Shown: positions 1 to 5,100 of the stretch, piece by piece
Position numbering within the stretch: the first letter of the stretch is position 1
How the letters are laid out: every line of letters starts with the position of its first letter
NCBI GenBank assembly: GCA_050946775.1
Contig: JBMNVL010000092.1
Coordinates: forward strand, 1 to 7,538
From: UMGS1474 sp050946775
GTDB lineage: Bacteria; Bacillota; Clostridia; Oscillospirales; Acutalibacteraceae
DNA length: 7,538 nucleotides
Reading direction: 5' to 3'
Translations under genes and position numbers: made by a program
The notes under the pieces: generated by a model
What the model was told of the DNA's origin: nothing
The model's database searches: none
What the model saw: only the letters and a program-made list of their open reading frames with translations

Positions 1-478
1 AACCGGAGCTGCCGCGGGCAAAGGTGCTGCCGGCGGCGCGTGTGGTACCCGCCGAAGATGCCGCGCCGGTCCGGCCGCTCGTTTTGGTCGATACCAAGCT
101 CCCGGTCGTGCCGCTTTGGCGGCCGGGCAGGGAAGTGCCGACCGGATCTTCACGCCCCGTCGTCTGTCCGCCCACCTGTCCGCTCGCCGTCACAGACGCC
201 GTCACGGCGGCGTCAGAACGACCGGCGCCGGATGCGTCGCTCGCCGTTTTTTCGGGCGTGACGTTCGCCGCCATGGGATCGCCGCCTTTCCAAAGCCAAA
301 CGCCGCCGGCGACCAACAGCCCCAGCGCGACCGGGACGATCGCCAGCAGCCACCGCCGGCGCCTGTTGGGCTGGCGGTCGGTCAAAACCGTTTTTTCTGT
401 CAGCGGCGACATACAGTACAGGCAAAACCGGGCGTTTTCGGCCAGCTCGGCGCCGCAAAAGGGACAGATCTGTTTCAT
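1..478 (-). CDS. Zinc-ribbon, single-pass membrane protein (3' end outside window)
   Basis: Read on the minus strand from ATG at 478-476, this frame stays open for 159 codons to the left edge, so the C-terminus is missing. The N-terminus begins MKQICPFCGAEL and carries two CxxC pairs (C5/C8 and C19/C22), a small zinc-ribbon typical of Firmicutes membrane proteins. An arginine cluster (about 39-42) precedes one hydrophobic segment (about 43-63, ending WLWK), which predicts a cytoplasmic zinc-ribbon and an exported remainder. Residues about 68-159 are low-complexity and rich in Gly, Ser, Thr and Ala, like a surface linker; any functional domain would lie beyond the edge. Its ATG overlaps the TGA of the upstream XRE regulator (ATGA), so the two are very likely co-transcribed and translationally coupled. 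No independent ribosome binding site was assigned. Function unknown; a sensor or cell-surface role is only inference. Confidence 0.8.
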   Translation of the reverse strand, partial: MKQICPFCGAELAENARFCLYCMSPLTEKTVLTDRQPNRRRRWLLAIVPVALGLLVAGGVWLWKGGDPMAANVTPEKTASDASGAGRSDAAVTASVTASGQVGGQTTGREDPVGTSLPGRQSGTTGSLVSTKTSGRTGAASSAGTTRAAGSTFARGSSG

Positions 479-900
479 CCCAGCGTCTCCAGTCCGTATT
501 CGTAGAGCAGCTCGTTGATCTGCACCACCGTCAGATGTTTGCAAATGCCGTACAGCACCACGCTGTCGAAGGGCAGCTTGACGTACAGCGGCGAATACCC
601 GGCGCATTTGAGCAGTGTCTGCACCTCGTCGAGATTCAATTCCATACCCACCGCCAGACACAACAGCTTGGAACGGGTCGGCACCCGGATCCCCGAAAAG
701 ATCTGGTAGGCGTAGACCTCGGACAATTCCGATTGCTTGATCACCTGCGCTTTTTTCAGTCCTTTTTCGGCGATCAGCCGGTCCAGTCGTTCAGCCAGGG
801 TATCGGCGATCATGTAAGTTTTATTCTCGTTATAAAAGGCGGAGAAATCGTCGCAGCGGGACAATTCCTCCACGATCTTGGCGGTATCTTTGCGGATCAT
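475..900 (-). CDS. XRE/Cro-like helix-turn-helix regulator, 141 aa
   Basis: Predicted cytoplasmic DNA-binding protein. A Cro/C1-type HTH lies at about residues 34-87: helix 1 (ERLDRLIAEKG), helix 2 (KKAQVIKQS, 49-57), recognition helix 3 (SEVYAYQIFSG, 60-70) and a following helix with RSKLLCLAVGM. The C-terminal part (about 89-139: DEVQTLLKCAGYSPLY, then INELLYEYGLETL) is helical and looks like a family-specific extension. The ATG at 900-898 is supported by AGGAG (909-913) at 8-nt spacing and by a consensus promoter just upstream, which leaves a leader of only about 15 nt. Two 15-bp dyads flank and overlap that promoter, so autoregulation is likely. It overlaps the downstream membrane-protein gene by 4 nt and diverges from the lipoprotein gene. 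From memory, similar proteins occur in Clostridia next to protein kinase genes; none is visible here. The HTH call is firm, the target sites are inference. Confidence 0.85.
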   Translation of the reverse strand: MIRKDTAKIVEELSRCDDFSAFYNENKTYMIADTLAERLDRLIAEKGLKKAQVIKQSELSEVYAYQIFSGIRVPTRSKLLCLAVGMELNLDEVQTLLKCAGYSPLYVKLPFDSVVLYGICKHLTVVQINELLYEYGLETLG

Positions 901-908
901 ATCGTCAT

Positions 909-913
909 CTCCT
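909..913 (-). promoter_or_regulatory. Ribosome binding site of the XRE regulator
   Basis: AGGAG in the minus reading, 8 nt before the ATG at 900. It abuts the 15-bp dyad 913-927, so a protein bound there would also sit at the transcript start. Confidence 0.7.
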
Positions 914-927
914 ATGCTGCAAGCATA
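913..927. promoter_or_regulatory. Operator-like dyad 1 (TATGCTTGCAGCATA in minus reading)
   Basis: Inverted repeat with 6-bp arms TATGCT/AGCATA around a 3-bp centre. It differs from dyad 2 (952-966) at only one central base, and the centres are 39 bp apart. It contains the minus-strand -10 hexamer (922-927) and covers the expected transcript start of the XRE regulator, the position of a repressor site. That the regulator at 475-900 binds here is inferred from adjacency. Confidence 0.7.
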
Positions 928-950
928 CCAAATTCATTATTTTTTGTCAA
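922..950 (-). promoter_or_regulatory. Sigma-A promoter for the XRE regulator / zinc-ribbon operon
   Basis: The minus strand reads TTGACA (950-945), a 17-bp spacer, then TATGCT (927-922). The -35 is a perfect consensus and the -10 matches TATAAT at 4 of 6 positions. The start site should lie near 915. The -10 is inside dyad 1, and the -35 ends 1 bp from dyad 2. Confidence 0.8.
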
Positions 951-951
951 C

Positions 952-966
952 TATGCTGCCAGCATA
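952..966. promoter_or_regulatory. Operator-like dyad 2 (TATGCTGGCAGCATA in minus reading)
   Basis: Perfect inverted repeat with 7-bp arms TATGCTG/CAGCATA and a single central base. It lies between the minus-strand -35 (945-950) and the plus-strand -35-like element (966-971), touching the latter. A protein bound here could affect both divergent promoters. It is a near-identical copy of the dyad at 913-927. Confidence 0.72.
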
Positions 967-994
967 AGACACCGGGTTTTTTGCGCGGTATAAT
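966..994 (+). promoter_or_regulatory. Divergent promoter for the lipoprotein gene
   Basis: AAGACA (966-971; 4 of 6 to TTGACA), 17-bp spacer, TATAAT (989-994; perfect). The expected start is near 1001, leaving a leader of about 53 nt before the ATG at 1054. The leader holds a short GC-rich inverted repeat (ccgc-ctc-gcgg, near 1010-1020) of unknown relevance. The -35 touches dyad 2. Confidence 0.65.
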
Positions 995-1053
995 AGCAAA
1001 CGAAAAGACCGCCTCGCGGCGGCCGGAAAACAACAGAAAAGAGGAGTGCAAAC

Positions 1054-1383
1054 ATGAAAAAAGCGTTGGTATGCGTGTTGGCGTTGGTGATGGTGATCTC
1101 GCTGGTCGCCTGCAGCGGCGGCAGCATCGTCGGCAAATGGGCGTTCGGCGTCAACACCTACGAGTTCCGGGAGGACAACACCGTGTCGGTGTCGATCAAC
1201 AACACCCTGAATTACGACGGCACCTACACCGTTGACGGCGACAAAGTCACCCTGACCGTGAAAGGGCTGATCGGGGAGCAGACGGTGGATCTGACCTGGT
1301 CGGTCAAGGGCAGCACCCTGACTCTGACCGGCGACGTCACCCTGAGCGGCGCCTCGTCCACCCTGACCTTTGAGCGGGTGTAA
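1054..1383 (+). CDS. Small secreted lipoprotein, predicted beta-rich (lipocalin-like/DUF5640-like)
   Basis: Encodes 109 residues. The N-terminus MKKALVCVLALVMVISLVAC is a lipoprotein signal peptide with lipobox L17-V18-A19-C20, so the mature protein should be lipid-anchored at Cys20 on the outer face of the membrane and about 90 residues long. The body has the pattern GKW...YEFREDNT...GTYTVDGDKVTLTV...WSVKGSTLTLTG...LTFERV, an alternating beta-strand and turn layout seen in small Firmicutes lipocalin-like or DUF5640-like proteins; that family name is from memory of the pattern. The start is supported by GAGGAG (1041-1046) at 7-nt spacing. A divergent promoter flanked by the XRE dyads lies upstream, so it is a likely target of that regulator. 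No terminator follows and the next gene starts 55 nt later, so read-through is likely. Ligand or role unknown. Confidence 0.82.
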   Translation: MKKALVCVLALVMVISLVACSGGSIVGKWAFGVNTYEFREDNTVSVSINNTLNYDGTYTVDGDKVTLTVKGLIGEQTVDLTWSVKGSTLTLTGDVTLSGASSTLTFERV

Positions 1384-1438
1384 CGTCCGCGCGGTACGAA
1401 ATGCTCACTTTTTGAAATGAAAAAAGGAGGATCTTATC

Positions 1439-1684
1439 ATGGCAAGATTTACTTACACGATGGACGACGCGTCGGCGGTTTTGAAGATAAAACAGGCGAT
1501 GGCGGGCAAAGCGGCGATCTTGAAGGACAAAGGCAACGAGCTGACCGTCGGTTCTCCCATGATGACGGTGAAGATCACCGTCCAGAACGGCACCGTCACC
1601 ACCAACGCGTCGCTGGCGGGAAAAATGCTGCTGAGCACCATCGATTCTCTCATTGAGATCACCGAGGGCTTTACCAAAGGGTAA
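1439..1684 (+). CDS. Unrecognised small protein, 81 aa
   Basis: Starts at ATG 1439 behind a very strong site, AAGGAGG (1424-1430) at 8-nt spacing, and begins MARFTYTMDDASAVLKIKQAM. There is no signal peptide, membrane segment or cysteine, so it is probably cytoplasmic. The middle is strand-like (KGNELTVGSPMMTVKITVQNGTV, about residues 31-53) and the end is helical (LAGKMLLSTIDSLIEITEGFTKG). I do not recognise the family. A cross-frame ORF from 1417 lacks a comparable ribosome binding site. It lies 55 nt downstream of the lipoprotein gene on the same strand and is probably co-transcribed with it, so it may fall under the same XRE control. It ends just before a convergent regulator gene. Confidence 0.72.
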   Translation: MARFTYTMDDASAVLKIKQAMAGKAAILKDKGNELTVGSPMMTVKITVQNGTVTTNASLAGKMLLSTIDSLIEITEGFTKG

Positions 1685-1714
1685 GATCGCCCGGTCGCGT
1701 GCGCGATCAGTTTT
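1685..1714. terminator. Weak, possibly bidirectional intrinsic terminator between convergent genes
   Basis: GATCGC (1685-1690) pairs with GCGATC (1703-1708) around a 12-nt GC-rich loop and is followed on the plus strand by AGTTTT. The stem is short and the T-tract only four bases, so this is a modest candidate. It overlaps the stop codon of the minus-strand regulator and is the only hairpin seen between the two convergent genes. Confidence 0.35.
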
Positions 1715-1958
1715 GCCCGTCGGGGAAAAGGTCGCTGATCGGGGTGTTGAGCGCCTTGGAAAAGATCATCAGATCGATATCGGTGACAAACCGCTCGCCG
1801 TTTTCCACCCGTCGGATGAAATAATGGTCCACGTCAAACCCCAGCAGCTGCATTTTGCTGGCCAGCTTGCGCTGGGACAGATGCTGCTCCTTGCGGATCT
1901 GTGCCAGCCGCTGCCCGGTCAGATTGTTGGTGCCGTCCGGCGCCTTGATCTTAAACAT
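1707..1958 (-). CDS. Small XRE-family helix-turn-helix regulator, 83 aa
   Basis: Almost the whole protein is one HTH domain: helix 1 (LTGQRLAQIRKEQHLS, about 13-28), helix 2 (QRKLASKMQLLG, about 29-40), recognition helix region (DHYFIRRVENGERF, about 44-57) and a final helix (DIDLMIFSKALN), ending in ISDLFPDGQN. The S-Q-x-x-L-A and R-R-V-E-N-G-E-R motifs are classic for Cro/C1-like repressors. Length is normal for a single-domain regulator with no sensor domain. The ATG at 1958-1956 has GAGGAG (1969-1964) 5 nt upstream. It converges with the 81-residue gene and faces an intergenic region of strong dyad symmetry that it probably binds. It is unlike the other regulator in this window in sequence and in flanking dyads. 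Targets could include the short plus-strand transcript from 2020 and, less surely, the large secreted protein gene. Confidence 0.85.
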   Translation of the reverse strand: MFKIKAPDGTNNLTGQRLAQIRKEQHLSQRKLASKMQLLGFDVDHYFIRRVENGERFVTDIDLMIFSKALNTPISDLFPDGQN

Positions 1959-1974
1959 ACGATCTCCTCATTTC

Positions 1975-1991
1975 GTTGAACACTGTTGACT
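1975..1991. promoter_or_regulatory. Degenerate operator-like copy (GTTGAACACTGTTGACT)
   Basis: Matches the perfect dyad at 2027-2043 at 11 of 17 positions, including GTTGAA at the left end. It overlaps the plus-strand -35 (1986-1991) and lies just upstream of the regulator's ribosome binding site. The two centres are 52 bp apart, close to five helical turns, which would place bound dimers on the same face. Confidence 0.5.
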
Positions 1992-2014
1992 TCCTTTCTA
2001 TTGTATGGTACAAT
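1986..2014 (+). promoter_or_regulatory. Plus-strand promoter in the divergent control region
   Basis: TTGACT (1986-1991), 17-bp spacer, TACAAT (2009-2014): 5 of 6 matches in each hexamer. Predicted start near 2020. It would transcribe through the perfect dyad at 2027-2043 and the ribosome binding site at 2049-2054, and could read on into the large gene. Confidence 0.6.
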
Positions 2015-2026
2015 TCACAAGGAAAT

Positions 2027-2043
2027 GTTGAATAGTATTCAAC
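2027..2043. promoter_or_regulatory. Perfect 17-bp operator-like dyad (GTTGAATAGTATTCAAC)
   Basis: Eight-bp arms GTTGAATA/TATTCAAC around one central base. It lies just downstream of the predicted start of the plus-strand promoter, a position where a bound repressor would block elongation or initiation. Adjacent to the small XRE regulator, its presumed ligand by inference. Confidence 0.65.
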
Positions 2044-2062
2044 ATAATGAGGAGATTTTTTA

Positions 2063-2143
2063 TTGGAAAAATGTGGGATAGTGTTTTCATTATACACGTT
2101 TCTTGACACTTGCCGCAGCACAATATATAATAAAAATGTGTAA
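2063..2143 (+). CDS. Possible 26-codon leader peptide or gene remnant (TTG start)
   Basis: A TTG codon at 2063 sits 8 nt after GAGGAG (2049-2054), and the frame runs 26 codons to TAA at 2141-2143, beginning MEKCGIVFSLYTF. A promoter (1986-2014) and an operator-like dyad precede it, so transcription and initiation are plausible. Against a real gene, its second half coincides with the promoter of the large gene (2103-2131), the product resembles nothing I know, and the composition is AT-rich and uncoding in style. The well-formed ribosome binding site is also explained by the inverted duplication of the regulator's own leader. It could be a leader peptide, the stub of a displaced gene, or chance. 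Confidence 0.3.
   Translation: MEKCGIVFSLYTFLDTCRSTIYNKNV
2103..2131 (+). promoter_or_regulatory. Perfect consensus sigma-A promoter for the LRR-dockerin gene
   Basis: TTGACA (2103-2108), exactly 17 bp, TATAAT (2126-2131). Expected start near 2138, giving a leader of about 40 nt. No dyad overlaps it; the nearest operator-like site ends 60 bp upstream. Confidence 0.85.
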
Positions 2144-2178
2144 ATCCGGAAAACGCATATAGGAAATGAGGGAAAACA

Positions 2179-5100
2179 ATGAAAACGGGAAGAAAAGCGT
2201 TGGCATTGCTGCTGTCAGTCGTTTTTTTGCTGACGGTGCTGCCGGTCATTTCGGCCAGCGCCGATGACAACGGCACCTGTGGGGCTAATTTAACGTGGAA
2301 TTATAACTCGTCCACCAAAACCCTCACCATTTCCGGTACGGGGTCTATGACAAATTATGAATATGGTGGCGCGCCATGGTACACGTATCGTTCTTCCATC
2401 GCTACCGTTATTATCGGTAACAGTGTCACCAGCATTGGGGACGTGGCTTTCTACTACTGCACCGGGTTGACCAGCGTTACCATCCCGAATAGCGTCACCA
2501 GCATTGGAAATGAGGCTTTCTACAACTGCGCTGGGTTGACCAGCGTCACCATCGGCAACAGCGTCACCGGCATTGGGTGGTATGCTTTCTCCGGCTGCAC
2601 CGGGTTGACCAGCGTCACCATCCCGGATAGCATCACCAGCATTGGGGATTGGGCTTTCGAGGGCTGCGCCAAGTTGACCAGCGTCACTATCCCGGACAGT
2701 GTCACCAGCATTGGGGATTATGCTTTCTGCGACTGCACCGGGTTGACGAGAATTGACGTAGAAGAGGATAATCCGGCCTACACATCGACAGATGGCGTAT
2801 TGTTTAACAAGGACAAAACGGTGTTGCTTTGTTATCCGGCAGGCAAAACCGGAGTGTATACCATCCCGAACAGCGTCACCAGTATTGGAGAGGATGCTTT
2901 TGAGTACTGCAGAGGGTTGACCAGCATTATCATCCCGGACAGCGTCACCAGTATTGGAGAGTATGCTTTTGGGTACTGCAGAGGGTTGACCAGCGTCACC
3001 ATCCCGGACAGCGTCACCAGCATTGGGGATTGTGCTTTTGAAGGGTGCACCGGGTTGCTCAACGTCACCATCCCGGACAGTGTCACCAGTATCGGGAGTT
3101 GTGCTTTCAATGGCTGCGCCGGGTTGACCAGCATCACCATCCCGGACAGCGTCACCAGCATTGGGGAGTATGCTTTCGCCGACTGCACCGGGTTGACCAG
3201 CGTTACCATCCCGAATAGCGTCACCAGCATTGGTGATGTTGCTTTCTACGGCTGCACTGGATTGAAGAGAATTGACGTAGCAGAGGATAATCCGGCCTAC
3301 ACATCGACAGATGGCGTATTGTTTAACAAAGACAAAACGGCGTTGATTTGTTATCCGGCAGGCAAAACCGGAGTGTATACCATTCCGGACAGCGTCACCA
3401 GTATTGGAGAGGATGCTTTTGAGTACTGCAGAGGGTTGACCAGCATTATCATTCCGGACAGCGTCACCAGTATTGAGAGTGGTGCTTTCTTCTGCTGCAC
3501 TGGGTTAACGATATACGCAACAACCGGTTCTGTGGCCAAGCAGTACGCGAGTAAAAATGGGCACAAATTTGTAGCGGTGATTTTTCTTGAAGGGCAGGCG
3601 TGTTATGCAAGTTGGACGGTGGATATACCCCCTACCTGCATTGAACCTGGCAGCCAATCCCATCACAGCGTTATTGGAGACAACCCGTATGGATCGATTG
3701 CTATTCCCGCTGCAGGACACGCCTATTCCACTAAATGGACGATCGATGTGGCGGCGACTTGCGAACAACCGGGTATAAAAACTCATCACTGCCAAAACTG
3801 TGATGCGGTCATCGACGAGACAAGGATTCCCGCTACTGGACACATTTGGCTGTTGAGAGGTCACAAAGACGCCACCTGCACCGAGGATGGATACGACGAT
3901 TACGTTTGCGCCAACAATTCGACGCATACCAAGCGGAAGGTTATTACTGCAACCGATCACGCCTATTCCACCGAGTGGACGATCGACGTTGCGGCAACTT
4001 GTGAACAGCTGGGCATAAAATCTCATCACTGCCAAAAATGCGAGGCCGTTACCGACGAGACAAATATTCCTGCTACCGGGCACACTTGGCGGTTGAGTGT
4101 TCGCAAGGACGCCACCTGCACCGAGGACGGATATGCCGATTATGTTTGCGCCAACGATTCGACGCATACCAAGCGGGAGATTATTACTGCCACCGGACAC
4201 ATCTATTCCACCGAGTGGACGATCGATAAAGAGCCGACTTGTACGACCGATGGCAGCAAATCTCGTCACTGCCAGCGGTGCGATGCCGTTACGGACATTA
4301 CAGCGATTCCCGCATTGGGACACGATCCGCAGATCGCTTTTGACAAATTGAACGGCGCCGCCGCCAAGACCGAAAAAACAACCCTGACGATCGGTGAAGA
4401 CGGTACGTATACCTATGATCTGACGCAGAATCTGGCCGATTGGGTCACCAATACGGTTTATGCGCCGGACGGCTCGACTCCCTTGGACTTGCGGAAATAC
4501 AAATGGCTGTACTTCAATGTTGTCGGTCTGACCAACGGTTACTGCACCAACGCCAAGGGCGAGTATATCGACGGCAACAATAAAGTGGTGCCCGATCAGA
4601 GTATGGCCAAAATGCAGGCTGCCTTCGTGGCGAAGGTCAGCTTGGTCGACAGCAAGGGCAACCGGCTGAAAAAAGGCACCGACGACTGGAACATCCTCGG
4701 TAGCGATATTCGCAACAAGTCGTGGGCACGGGTCGATTTAGAGTCGCTGCGGTCTTTAATGGCAAGAGATGGCAAGAACGTGGACGAGTATTTTAGTCAG
4801 GCCAGGTTGGCACTATTGGTTTATGGCAAACAAGTTCAGATGGAATTGTACGCCACCAACAACGATGAATTTGACCCACAGAATCCGGAAGACTATTACT
4901 TGTGGGAAGTGGACAAAAACCCCACTTGTACGACCGAGGGCAGTCAATCCTGCCACTGTCGGCGGTGCAACGCCGTCGTTTACGTCACGCCCATCCCGGT
5001 GGTGGATCACAACTGGAAAGAGAGCGAGCGCAAAAACGCCACCTGTCTGGGTACCGGGTATGTGGATTACGTGTGCGGGTTTGAATCCTCCCATACCAAG

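Larger units (their letters stand above)
1962..2056. repeat. Large imperfect inverted repeat forming a divergent control region
   Basis: Reading each side towards the centre, both arms carry the same series: ATCTCCTCATT (reverse of a ribosome binding site), then GTTGAAyACTrTT, a TTCC block, and ATTGTA. The outer 19 bp match at 17 positions (1962-1980 against the reverse complement of 2038-2056). The centre is ATTGTA-TGG-TACAAT (2000-2014), a perfect dyad that supplies a TACAAT hexamer in both directions. The arms differ by a few bases of spacing. The symmetry suggests one inverted duplication or strong selection for paired regulator sites. Confidence 0.7.
2401..3579 (+). repeat. BspA-type leucine-rich repeat region (13 x 69 bp, plus two inserts)
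   Basis: In-frame 69-bp units encode 23-residue LRRs starting at residues 75, 97, 120, 143, 166; 226, 247, 270, 293, 316, 339; and 399, 420 (the first of each block is slightly short). The units share the DNA phrase accatcccggacagcgtcac with few changes, so much of the array is recently amplified or homogenised. Each unit keeps the Phe-x-x-Cys near its end. Confidence 0.9.

Noticed and set aside
24..518. Plus-strand frames of 164 and 129 codons at the left end
   Set aside because: The opposite strand carries a zinc-ribbon and membrane-segment protein coupled to the regulator. The plus frames are Arg/Pro/Ala-rich with no ribosome binding site.
2000..2028. Minus-strand promoter for the 83-residue regulator using TACAAT at 2005-2000
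   Set aside because: The -10 is reasonable, but no acceptable -35 lies 16-18 bp upstream (ACATTT or neighbours), so I could not support a full promoter call although the gene needs one in this region.
2520..3566. Several minus-strand frames with repeated MLVTLSGMVTLVNP-like peptides
   Set aside because: These are antisense readings of the LRR DNA repeats. The hydrophobic repeat pattern is a by-product of the LRR codons.
2401..3579. Regularly spaced repeats that could suggest a CRISPR array or DNA satellite
   Set aside because: The 69-bp period is in frame with a secreted protein, the units are contiguous coding LRRs, and there are no unique spacers.
3505..4323. Minus-strand open frame of 272 codons opposite the Cys-rich repeats
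   Set aside because: Its apparent internal repeats mirror the 240-bp repeats of the real gene; there is no ribosome binding site or recognisable domain.
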